Below the pieces are notes generated by a model. The model made no database searches and was not told the DNA's origin. It worked only from the letters and a program-made list of their open reading frames with translations. Shown here piece after piece: positions 32,983-41,545 of a DNA stretch of 64,000 bases. The position numbers and the translations under genes were made by a program. The DNA is taken from positions 62,001 through 126,000 of the forward strand of contig JAJDTB010000073.1 of the NCBI GenBank assembly GCA_022827345.1, given 5' to 3'. Source of the stretch: Gemmatimonadota bacterium (GTDB taxonomy: Bacteria > Gemmatimonadota > Gemmatimonadetes > Longimicrobiales > Gaopeijiaceae). The first letter of the stretch is position 1. Each line of letters begins with the position of its first letter.

Positions 32983-34008
32983 ATGCTGCGGCTGCATCCC
33001 TTCCGGTATCACCGTCCCGACACGGTCGAGGATGCGGTCGCGCTGCTGGCCGGCTTCGGCGAAGACGCCATGCCGATGGCGGGCGGTACGGATCTGATGC
33101 CGAACATGAAGCACCGCCTTTTCACGCCCGGTCATGTGGTCTCGCTGAACCGCATCGCCGCGATGAGAGGCGTCGCTCTCAGCCCAACGGGCTCCCACCT
33201 CAGAATCGGCGCGCTCGAGACCCTTGCCGACGTCTCCGCGAACCTGCTCGTCCGGCGGCACTTTCCCGGGCTTGCGGATGCCGCGGGCCTGGTCGCGGGC
33301 CCGCAGCTGCGCAACATGGGGACCATCGGTGGCAACGTCTGCCTCGACACGCGCTGCACGTACTACAACCAGACGGAGTTCTGGCGGGGCGCGCTCGGCT
33401 ATTGCCTGAAGAAGGACGGCACGGTGTGCCACGTCACCAGGGTCGGCGCCAAGTGTGTGGCGGCGCACTCCGCGGATACGCCCCCGAACCTGATCGCGCT
33501 TGGGGCCGGGTTGACGCTGGCAGGTCCCGGCGGGGTCCGCACCATCCCCGCCGCCGAGTTTTTCATCACCGACGGGATCTGGAACACGCGGCGGGCCCGG
33601 GACGAGATTCTGACCGAGATCCGCATCCCCGTCGGAGGACCCGGGCGGCGGAGCGCGTACCGGAAGCTGCGGCAGCGGCATTCCATTGACTTTCCGCTGC
33701 TGTCGGTGGCCGCGGTCGGCGACTTTGATGAAAACGGGGCCGTGGAACGTATTAATGGAGTTGTGTCGGCGCTGGGCGCGCGTCCCCGGGTGCTCGCCGG
33801 CTGGGACGAGATCGCGGTCGGCGAGCGGCTCGGGCGACGGGTGATCGATGCGCTTGCCGATCGGGCCTACGCGCAGTGCCGGCCGCTGGAGAACATCATC
33901 GTCGATGCCGAGTGGCGTCGGGCGATGGTGCGGGTATATGTCAAACGTGCGTTGAGCGAACTGGCCGGACGGTCCGGCCGGCAGGGCAACACGGAGGCGA
34001 AATCATGA
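32983..34008 (+). CDS. FAD / [4Fe-4S] subunit (4-hydroxybenzoyl-CoA reductase beta-like)
   Basis: A 341-residue flavoprotein subunit. FAD-binding motifs are PMAGGTDLMPNMKH and MGTIGGNVCLDTRC. A loop insertion carries C125, C141, C149 and C158 (NQTEFWRGALGYCLKKDG region), spaced 16-8-9. This matches, as I recall, the [4Fe-4S] ligands specific to the beta subunit of 4-hydroxybenzoyl-CoA reductase, and is absent from xanthine dehydrogenases. ATG at 32983 begins four bases after the DUF1460 gene. Confidence 0.9.
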   Translation: MLRLHPFRYHRPDTVEDAVALLAGFGEDAMPMAGGTDLMPNMKHRLFTPGHVVSLNRIAAMRGVALSPTGSHLRIGALETLADVSANLLVRRHFPGLADAAGLVAGPQLRNMGTIGGNVCLDTRCTYYNQTEFWRGALGYCLKKDGTVCHVTRVGAKCVAAHSADTPPNLIALGAGLTLAGPGGVRTIPAAEFFITDGIWNTRRARDEILTEIRIPVGGPGRRSAYRKLRQRHSIDFPLLSVAAVGDFDENGAVERINGVVSALGARPRVLAGWDEIAVGERLGRRVIDALADRAYAQCRPLENIIVDAEWRRAMVRVYVKRALSELAGRSGRQGNTEAKS

Positions 34009-34523
34009 GAGGCGGCGACGTCTTCTATCGGGAACGGACCTGGGCGCCCGCCTGGGTGATGGTGCTTCTGCTGACCGTCTGTCTCGCTGCCGCGGGCGCG
34101 GTGGCCTACGATCTCTACCGGTCGGGCTGGGGCGGAGACGGGTCCATCTCGATGCTTGGCGCCGTCGCGGCCATGGGGGCCTCGCTCGGTCTCCCCGTCC
34201 TGATCGGGATGCTGTTCTCGCGGCTCGACGTTGAGGTGCATGCGGACCAGGTGCACATCGCCTTCGGTCCGCTCCACCTGATCCGCAAGCGAATCCCCTT
34301 CACCGAGATCGACACGGTGCGGGGACTGACCTATCGGCCGCTGCGCGAGTTCGGCGGGTGGGGTATTCGTCCCCGGGGAGGCAAAACGGCGTGGACCATT
34401 CGCGGCAACCAGGCGGTGAAGGTCACGCTGCACAGCGGCAAACTGGTGTACGTGGGGTCGCGTTTTCCGCAGCGGCTGGAGGAGCGGATCCGCACGGCGA
34501 TGAGGGCAGCCGCGGCAGGGTAG
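34005..34523 (+). CDS. Small membrane protein with PH-like domain
   Basis: A 172-residue protein with two membrane segments (WAPAWVMVLLLTVCLAAAGA and SMLGAVAAMGASLGLPVLIG), then a cytoplasmic beta domain resembling bacterial PH-like proteins (RKRIPFTEIDTVRGLTYRPL). The family is not identified. ATG at 34005 overlaps the stop of the flavin subunit gene, so it belongs to the operon. Confidence 0.72.
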   Translation: MRGGDVFYRERTWAPAWVMVLLLTVCLAAAGAVAYDLYRSGWGGDGSISMLGAVAAMGASLGLPVLIGMLFSRLDVEVHADQVHIAFGPLHLIRKRIPFTEIDTVRGLTYRPLREFGGWGIRPRGGKTAWTIRGNQAVKVTLHSGKLVYVGSRFPQRLEERIRTAMRAAAAG

Positions 34524-34551
34524 CGGCCGCGGGCCCGGCCCGGCACAGGTA

Positions 34552-35826
34552 TTACACCCGCTCGAACACCATCGCGAAGCCCATGCCGCCCGCGGCACAG
34601 ACGGTCACCATCCCGAATTGGCCATCGCGCCGCCGGAGCTCGTGCAGGAGCGTGGTCGTGAGTCGGCCGCCGGTCGCGCCGAAGGGGTGGCCGATCGCGA
34701 TCGAGCCGCCCATCACATTGATCACCTCGGGATCGGGGTGGCCCAGCTTGCCGGCGCGGCCCAGCTCGTCGCGACAGAAACCGTCCGAGTCCCACGCCTG
34801 CAGGTTCGAGAGCACCTGTGCGGCGAAGGCCTCGTGCATCTCGAGGAGGTCGATGTCCGTCATGGCGATGCCGGCGCGCTCGAGGGCGATGGGGGCGGCA
34901 TAGGCGGGGCCCTGCAGGAGCTGGCCGCCGGGATCGAGGGCGGTGATCGCGTAGCTGCGGACGTAGCCGAGCGGCTCCAGGCCGAGATCCCGGGCCTTCT
35001 CCGGCGACGCGAGGAGGACGGCCGAGGCGCCGTCGGTGAGCGGGGAGGCGTTGCCGGCGGTGACCGAGCCGAACTCGCGGTCGAAGACGGGACGCAGCCC
35101 TGACAGCGCCTCGCTCGAGGTGTCGGGGCGGATCCCGTTGTCGCGCTCGACGGTGACCTTGTAGCGCGGCGGGACATGGAAGGGGGCGATCTCGGCGGTG
35201 AGGCGGCCGTCCTCGGTCCCGGCGTGGGCTTTCCGGTGCGACCCCAGCGCCCAGCGGTCCTGGTCCTCGCGCGAAATGCCGTTCTCCTTGGCCATGCGTT
35301 CGGCGGCCTGGCCCATGGTCTCGCCGGTGGAGTACTCGGCGATGGCCGGGGCGACGGGGATGAGGTCGCGGGGGCGGAGGCGCGTGAAGGCGCCGAGGCG
35401 GGCACCGAGGGACTTGGCGCGGGAGGCCGCGACGAGGGTGCCGGCCAGCCGGTCGGAGGCGAGGATGGGGATGCGGGAGAGGCATTCGGCGCCACCCGCA
35501 ATGACCACGTCGGCGCACCCGGTTTCGATGAGGTTGACCGCGTCGGCGATGGCCTGGTTCGCCGAGGCGCAGGCGCGTGAGACGGTCACTGCGGGGACGC
35601 GGTCCGGGAGGGTGGCCAGGCCGACTTCGCGCGCCAGGTTGGGGGCCTGGGCGTCGTGGACGACGGTGCCGAAGATGAGGTGGTCGACGGATTCGGGCGG
35701 CAGCTCGGTTCTGGCGAGGAGCTCGGTGACCGCGTGCCGGCCGAGATCGATGGCCGTGAGGCCTCGGAAGTGCGTGCCGGCCCTCACGAATGGGGTCCGG
35801 CACCCGGCGATGATGGCTGTCTTCAT
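34552..35826 (-). CDS. Thiolase (acetyl-CoA C-acyltransferase, FadI-like)
   Basis: A 424-residue thiolase cleaving 3-ketoacyl-CoA with CoA. The nucleophile C86 is in VSRACASANQAI, the catalytic His pair lies in MHEAFAAQVL and GHPFGATGGR, and the second Cys in VCAAGGMGFAM. It is convergent with the Mo hydroxylase operon and divergent from the alcohol dehydrogenase. Its presence with an enoyl-CoA hydratase and an acyl-CoA synthetase points to acyl- or aryl-CoA breakdown. Confidence 0.94.
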   Translation of the reverse strand: MKTAIIAGCRTPFVRAGTHFRGLTAIDLGRHAVTELLARTELPPESVDHLIFGTVVHDAQAPNLAREVGLATLPDRVPAVTVSRACASANQAIADAVNLIETGCADVVIAGGAECLSRIPILASDRLAGTLVAASRAKSLGARLGAFTRLRPRDLIPVAPAIAEYSTGETMGQAAERMAKENGISREDQDRWALGSHRKAHAGTEDGRLTAEIAPFHVPPRYKVTVERDNGIRPDTSSEALSGLRPVFDREFGSVTAGNASPLTDGASAVLLASPEKARDLGLEPLGYVRSYAITALDPGGQLLQGPAYAAPIALERAGIAMTDIDLLEMHEAFAAQVLSNLQAWDSDGFCRDELGRAGKLGHPDPEVINVMGGSIAIGHPFGATGGRLTTTLLHELRRRDGQFGMVTVCAAGGMGFAMVFERV

Positions 35827-35950
35827 GTGAGATCCTTCCCCGGAGGGCCGCTCCGCGCCACTTTACGACCTTCGGGGCGTCCGTGCACCCGCCGTGGCCG
35901 CGGACGATCCGATCCCGCCCTTTTCGAGCCAGAAGCGTACGAATGCACCA

Positions 35951-37201
35951 GTGAAAGCCGTCGAGTTCAACGTAACCATTCCGGGCTACATCCTCGCAAA
36001 GAGCCTGGGGCGGGTCAGCGGGTCGTTCGTGTACGGGCGGGCGTCCCGGCTCCGGATGGTCGACCGGGCACCGCCTGCCATTCCGGGCGAGGACTGGGTG
36101 AGGATCGAGGTACTGCTGTGCGGAATCTGCGGCAGCGACCTGGGGAACGTGTCGTACAAGTCGAGTCCCGCGATGGAGCCCTTCGGGTCGTTTCCGGCGG
36201 TGCTGGGGCACGAGATTCTGGGACGGGTTGTGGAGATCGGCATGGGGGTGACGCACGTTGCGGTGGGAGACCGGGTGGTGGTCGACCCGATGCTGCACTG
36301 CGAGGTGCGGGGTTGGGAGGCGGCGTCGTGGTGTCCGTCGTGTGCGTCCGGGGCGCACTCCACCTGTGAGATGGCGGGGGAGGAGGGGGCGCCGCGGGCC
36401 GGCGGGGATGGATTGGCGGCCGGGCTGACGATCGGTTACCACAAGGACCTGCCCGGGGGGTGGGGCGAGGAGATGATCGCGCACAGGCGTCAGGTCTTCG
36501 CGGTGCCCGGTGGGATCCCGGATCGGGTGGCGGTGCTCACCGAACCTCTGTCGATCGGGATGCATGGGGTGTTGCAGAGTGGGGCGCTTCGGTCGCGGGG
36601 TCCGATTCTGGTGATCGGCAGCGGCGCCATCGCGTTCGGCACGATCTGGGCGCTGCGAACGCTGGGTTACGCGGGCCGGCTCGTGGCGCAGGCGAAGCGC
36701 CCCCACGAAGTGGAGATCGCGTCCGGGCTCGGGGCGGACGCGACGATCACCCCCGGCGACGAGGCCAGGCAGGCGCTGATCGATACCGGCGCCATGGCCT
36801 ACATGCCGGTCGTGGGGCCGGAAGTGTATGCGGGTGGCGGGTTCGACTGCGTGTTCGACTGCGTCGGCAACCGGTCCAGCCTCATGCAGTCACTCGGATT
36901 CGCGTCTCCCCGGGGCCAGATCGTGCTTCTGGGGTGCGCCGGCGAGATCCGCAAGCTGGACCTCTCCTTCCTGTGGGCGAAGGAGCTGCGGCTTCAGGGC
37001 TACGTGGGGTACGGGGCCGAGGCCTGGGGCGCGCGCCGGGCACACACCTTCGAAATCACACTCGAACGAATGCTCGCCGACCCCCGCGTACTGGATTCGC
37101 TGGTGACCCACGTCTTCCCGCTCGAACAATACCGGGACGCGTTGCGGGCGGCGTATGACCACCGCCGCAGCGGGGCGGTGAAGGTGGCGCTGCGACCCTG
37201 A
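35951..37201 (+). CDS. Zinc-dependent medium-chain alcohol dehydrogenase
   Basis: A 416-residue MDR dehydrogenase. A GroES-like N-terminal domain has CGICGSDLGN and GHEILGRVV (catalytic zinc ligands); the Rossmann part has VIGSGAIAFGTIWALR. The structural-zinc region (CPSCASGAHSTCEMAG) is present. GTG at 35951 (VKAVEFNVTIP) is the likeliest start, though GTG at 35894 is possible; neither has a strong ribosome binding site. The substrate is unknown. Confidence 0.86.
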   Translation: MKAVEFNVTIPGYILAKSLGRVSGSFVYGRASRLRMVDRAPPAIPGEDWVRIEVLLCGICGSDLGNVSYKSSPAMEPFGSFPAVLGHEILGRVVEIGMGVTHVAVGDRVVVDPMLHCEVRGWEAASWCPSCASGAHSTCEMAGEEGAPRAGGDGLAAGLTIGYHKDLPGGWGEEMIAHRRQVFAVPGGIPDRVAVLTEPLSIGMHGVLQSGALRSRGPILVIGSGAIAFGTIWALRTLGYAGRLVAQAKRPHEVEIASGLGADATITPGDEARQALIDTGAMAYMPVVGPEVYAGGGFDCVFDCVGNRSSLMQSLGFASPRGQIVLLGCAGEIRKLDLSFLWAKELRLQGYVGYGAEAWGARRAHTFEITLERMLADPRVLDSLVTHVFPLEQYRDALRAAYDHRRSGAVKVALRP

Positions 37202-37203
37202 TG

Positions 37204-38447
37204 CTACGGGTGGCCGAGTTGGTACATCGCCACCGTCTGGACCCCGAGTTCGTCCACCTCCACACCGAGAGCGTAGTCGGCGCCGAACTCGAGGACGTTG
37301 AAGCTCGGGGGCTGTGTGAGGTGACAGAGGAACGTGCCGTCGGGCCGGAACGCCATGAATCCGCGCCGATCCTGCCCCGGTCTCTGGTACGGCAATACCC
37401 ATAGCCGGCCGTCGCGTCCCAGCATGATGTAGGTGAAGGCCGGGAAGAAGTCGGCGGCGGGAATCTCGGGGTCGACCCGCACGTCGTCGAATGGGCTCCA
37501 TCGGTCCGAATTGCGGCCCCCTCGGCTCTCCGCGTAGTTGTCGCGCCATTCCCTGACGTCTGCCGGGGTTACCTCTCTACCGGGATCCGACCAGCGCACG
37601 ATGCGCCGGAGCTGGAACGCGCTGTCTAGGAGCCGGACTTCAGGACTTCCCCCGTGACCTGTGGCCACCGTGGTCCCGGCCGCATCCGCCATGGCACGCG
37701 CGGCAAAGAGTGGGCGGAGCACGAGGTTGATGCCCAGGGCCTCCGACTTGCCGGTCATTCCGTTGGCCACGTCCGGAACGCGGGCAATGGTGCTCACGAG
37801 GCGACCATCCGTGTCGTGTGCTTCGACGATGAGCGTGTCGGGTATGACAAAGCTCGGTTCGACGGGGCCGCCGTTCCTGACATTGACGGAAACGCTGTTG
37901 TCGAGCACGCCTCCCCATGGTGACTGGGGTAGGCCGGAGTCATCGGCACCGCCCTGACGAACTCACCGGCGGACGTGAAGACGTTGTAGCGCCAGGGGCG
38001 CCAGTCCCCGGCCCAGAGCGTGTCGCCGGGAAGCACCCAGAGGAACCAGGCGTTGCTGAATTCTCCGGGGCCCTCTCCGCCCCCACCCATCGAGCGCAGA
38101 TGGCGGCCATCTTCGGCAAAGATCCGGATCTCGTTGCTGTGCCTGTCGATTGCGGCAACCGACCCGTCCGACAGAAGCCCGAGACCGATGACTTCGCTGA
38201 ACAGGAAGCTCTCATCGCCGCTTTCATCACCGACCGCGAACACCGGCTCTTCGCTCAGGCTGCAGGCCGCGTCCGAGCCGAGTGGATCGCTTGTCACGAT
38301 CTGGACGCCGGCGCTGTCCGCGGTCATGAGACCGGGGGCCGTGTCGCTCGGTTCACAGGCGGCGAAAGCGAGAATGGCGGCGGGGAGAAAGCTCGGGGCC
38401 AGGCGGAATGCCGCGCCGTTGGAGAGCGAAGGGATCGGAGTGGACAT
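37204..38447 (-). pseudogene. 6-bladed beta-propeller lipoprotein, frameshifted
   Basis: The N-terminal part (38447 down to about 37925) has a lipobox (AAILAFAAC) and the GGGGEGPGEFSNAWFLWV blade. The C-terminal part continues in another frame (VLDNSVSVNVRNGGPVEPSF down to 37204). Removing two bases near 37918-37926 restores PSPWGGVLDNS, so a two-base insertion (an extra AC) is the simplest cause. The start has AGGAGA upstream. This is the second broken propeller in the window. Confidence 0.75.
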
Positions 38448-38534
38448 CAAGTTCTCCTGTGACGGCGATACGTTCGGTTTTCGGTGACGGCGGTCCTGCC
38501 CGAAGAGGATGCCGTTCTGTTTTGTTTGAAGCCG

Positions 38535-40763
38535 TCAGGACCTACCTGGTTGCATCGTGCTGCGCCCCGACTTGCTCCGCAGCACCACCCTCGCATCGAC
38601 GGGCACCACGCGCTCCGGATACACGAAGAGCGGGTTGACCTCGACCTCGGCGACATCCGGCCACCGCATCACGCAATCGGCGACCGCGGCGGCAGCCTCG
38701 ACGATCGGGCCCGGCCGCACGGCTTGCTTCCCGCGCGCGCCGGCGAGCAGAGCCCTCACCTTCAGCTCGCTCAGCGCCGTCTCGATCTCGCTGGCATCCA
38801 CCGGGAGGACGCGGTGGACAACGTCGCGCAGCACCTCCACCCAGATCCCGCCGGCCCCGATGGTGAGCACGGGCCCGAGCTGGGGATCGCGGCACGCACC
38901 CACCAGGAGTTCGGCGACGGGAGCCGGGAGCATCGGCGATACGGTCGCGGAGCACCCCTCCTGTGGCAGCGCGTGGGTACGGGCGTAGGCGCGGGCGTTC
39001 GCGGCAACGCTCTCGAAGGCGGCGCGGGCCTCGTCTCCGCCCGTCACGTTCAGGTACACGCCGCCCGCGTCCGACTTATGGGTGATGTGACGCGACAGCA
39101 GCTTGAACGCGACCGGGCCGCCAATGAGTTCGACCGCGGCCGCGGCCTCGTCGGCGGAGTGGACAACCTCCAGGGGCCCGAATGGCAGCCCGGACGCAGC
39201 GAGGAGTTCCCGCGATTCCGTTTCGGCAAGGGTGATGCGATCCTCGCGGCGCACCGTGCGGATGACTGGATGCGCCTTCGCATCCGATTCGCCTCCGGCG
39301 CCCCGCGGCCGATCCGGACCGGTAGCCGTGTCGGGCCGCGCCGTACCGCCACGACCCCACTGCCGCCGAGCGACAAGGCTCGCCCCCCGCCGCTGCAACT
39401 CCGCCACCGCCCGGCATGCGACCTCGAGCGACCCGATCACGGGCACGTGCGCCTCGCGAAACGCGTCCAGCGCGGCACTGGGATGCGACGCGTACTGGGA
39501 GTGCACGACCAGCCCCTTGCCGCGCCCGCGCATCAGCGCCGCCATCGACCGGGCCGTCTCGGCCTCGATTTCGGCCAACGTCTCCGAAAAGCGAATCCCG
39601 TACCCGCCGAAGAGGCCGACCACCATCGCCACCCCGACCGACGGGTCGGCGGCGATGATCTTGAGCGCACGGGCGAACACGCCCGGATCGGCGTCGGCCG
39701 CGCCGGCCACGTCAACGGGCGTGCGCACCGCGGCGGCCGGACCCAGGCAGGCGCGCAGTGCGGCCGATGTCTCCGGGGTAAGGTCCGCCAGCGGCACCCC
39801 CATCTCGTGCAGAGTGTCCACGGCCAGCGTGCTCTGACCGCCGCCGTCGGAGAGGATGGCGACGCCGGCCCGGGAGGGGCTGCAGGGCTGCGATCCCAGG
39901 GCGATGGCCACGGGCAGCAACTCGTCGGTTCGGGTGACCTCGACGACCCCGGCCTGCGCGAGGCCGGCCCGGAGGCGGTCGTAGGGCCCCGCGATCGCAC
40001 CGGTGTGGGAGAGCGCCGCGTGGGCGCCGGCGGACGTGCGGCCCGACTTGATGACGACGACGGGCTTGCGGCGCGTCACCGCAGCCGCGGCGCGGAGGAG
40101 GGCGCGGGGATCCTTGCAGCCTTCGATGTGGGCGATGATCACGTCGGTGTCGTCATGGTCGCCGAGGAAGGCGAGCACCTCGCCGAACCCGACGTCCGCC
40201 TCGTTGCCCAGGCCGCAGCAGATCGAGATGCCCATGCGGGAGCCCTCGGTGACCCGGGTCATCAGGTCCAGCGCGATGTTGCCCGACTGCACCAGCAGCG
40301 CGATCCCGCCGGGACGGACGCCGCGCGCGCCGATCAGGTTGACGCCCATGGGCAGGTTGAGGAGGCCGGAGGTGTTGGGGCCGACTACGCGGACGCCGCC
40401 CTTGCGCGCCGCTCGCCGCAGCCGCGCTTCCAGCTCCGCCCCTGCCGGGCCTGCCTCCCCGAATCCGACGGCAAGCACCACCGCGCCGGCAACGCCGCGC
40501 TCGCCGCAGGCCCGCAGCAGATCCGGCACGGTCGCCGCGGGTGTGCAGATCACCGCCAGATCCGCCGCCTCCGGCATCTCCTCCAAAGAGGTATACACCT
40601 CATGGCCCAGCAGACGGCCGCCTTTGGGGCTGACCGCGTAGACGCTACCCTCGTAGCCGGAGTCGCCAAGGGCGCGCAGGATCTGGTGGCCGCGCTTTGT
40701 GGGGTTGCTGCTGGCCCCGACGACCGCGATCGAGCGTGGCTCGAAGATCGGGCCGAGCGTCAT
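38535..40763 (-). CDS. ADP-forming acetate/acyl-CoA ligase
   Basis: A 742-residue single-chain ADP-forming acyl-CoA synthetase: CoA-binding domain (1-130, IAVVGASSNPTKRGHQILRA), succinyl-CoA-ligase-like domains with the phospho-His in ALSHTGAIAG, and a C-terminal ATP-grasp (about 510-735, GGPVAFKLLSRHITHKSDAG). It makes or consumes an acyl-CoA with ATP/ADP. A low-complexity linker sits before the ATP-grasp domain. It overlaps the enoyl-CoA hydratase gene by four bases. Confidence 0.9.
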   Translation of the reverse strand: MTLGPIFEPRSIAVVGASSNPTKRGHQILRALGDSGYEGSVYAVSPKGGRLLGHEVYTSLEEMPEAADLAVICTPAATVPDLLRACGERGVAGAVVLAVGFGEAGPAGAELEARLRRAARKGGVRVVGPNTSGLLNLPMGVNLIGARGVRPGGIALLVQSGNIALDLMTRVTEGSRMGISICCGLGNEADVGFGEVLAFLGDHDDTDVIIAHIEGCKDPRALLRAAAAVTRRKPVVVIKSGRTSAGAHAALSHTGAIAGPYDRLRAGLAQAGVVEVTRTDELLPVAIALGSQPCSPSRAGVAILSDGGGQSTLAVDTLHEMGVPLADLTPETSAALRACLGPAAAVRTPVDVAGAADADPGVFARALKIIAADPSVGVAMVVGLFGGYGIRFSETLAEIEAETARSMAALMRGRGKGLVVHSQYASHPSAALDAFREAHVPVIGSLEVACRAVAELQRRGASLVARRQWGRGGTARPDTATGPDRPRGAGGESDAKAHPVIRTVRREDRITLAETESRELLAASGLPFGPLEVVHSADEAAAAVELIGGPVAFKLLSRHITHKSDAGGVYLNVTGGDEARAAFESVAANARAYARTHALPQEGCSATVSPMLPAPVAELLVGACRDPQLGPVLTIGAGGIWVEVLRDVVHRVLPVDASEIETALSELKVRALLAGARGKQAVRPGPIVEAAAAVADCVMRWPDVAEVEVNPLFVYPERVVPVDARVVLRSKSGRSTMQPGRS

Positions 40764-41545
40764 CTCCCCTGGAAGTTCGGCGGGCGTTTCGCGTGAAATG
40801 CGGCCAGGCCCTCGCGCCAGTCGGAGGTTTCGAAGATGGCCTCGAGGGCGACTTTCTCGCGCTTCATCGCCTCTTCGCGCGACATCTCCGCGGCCGGGCC
40901 GATCAGGCGTTTTGCGGCGGCCAGCGGGATGGGCGCGCGACGGGCGAGGCGTTCTGCCAGCCGTGTGGCTTCGGGCAGCACGTCGGCGGCGGGGACGGCC
41001 CGGTTGGCGACCCCCATGTCGGCCGCGTCGGCGCCCGAGAAGAAGTCGCCCAGGAAGATGATCTCGCGGGCTTTGGGCACGCCCACGCGGTTGGAAAGCG
41101 TGTAGACCGCGCCCCCGCCCACGAAGGTGCCGAGGGCGATCTCGGGGAGCCGCAATTTCGCGTTCTCGGCCACGATGGCGAAGTCCGCCGAGAGGGCCAA
41201 TTCCAGACCCGCGCCGATGGCGTGGCCGTTGACTGCGGCGACTACCGGGGTGCCGATCGTCTGGATCAGGTGGTTGGCGCGCTGCGCGATTTCGGTGTAG
41301 TGGCGCCGCTCGTCCAGGGTCATCTCCCTGTCGCGGTGTTCCTTGAGATCGGCGCCGGCGCAGAAGGCGCGTCCGGTCCCGGTGAGGATCACGCAGCGGA
41401 TGTCGTTGTCCTGGTCAGCCCGCTCCAGTCCGCGCACGAGGCCCTCGTACAGCCCGACATTCACCGCGTTGAGGCGGTGGGGACGGTTGAGCGTGAGGAT
41501 CAGGAGGGCGCCGTCGCGCGACGCCAGGACCTCACTGCCCGCCAT
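40760..41545 (-). CDS. Enoyl-CoA hydratase/isomerase
   Basis: A 261-residue crotonase-fold protein. The oxyanion-hole segments are AFCAGADLKEH and VNGHAIGAGLELALSAD; LPEIALGTFVGGG follows. The second acidic residue of true hydratases is not obvious, so isomerase or another crotonase activity is possible. It overlaps both neighbours, so the three genes form one operon. Confidence 0.9.
   Translation of the reverse strand: MAGSEVLASRDGALLILTLNRPHRLNAVNVGLYEGLVRGLERADQDNDIRCVILTGTGRAFCAGADLKEHRDREMTLDERRHYTEIAQRANHLIQTIGTPVVAAVNGHAIGAGLELALSADFAIVAENAKLRLPEIALGTFVGGGAVYTLSNRVGVPKAREIIFLGDFFSGADAADMGVANRAVPAADVLPEATRLAERLARRAPIPLAAAKRLIGPAAEMSREEAMKREKVALEAIFETSDWREGLAAFHAKRPPNFQGR

Noticed and set aside
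38484-40796. A 770-codon plus-strand frame opposite the acyl-CoA ligase
   Set aside because: It is antisense to a gene with clear domains and has no recognisable motif; high GC content produces such frames.
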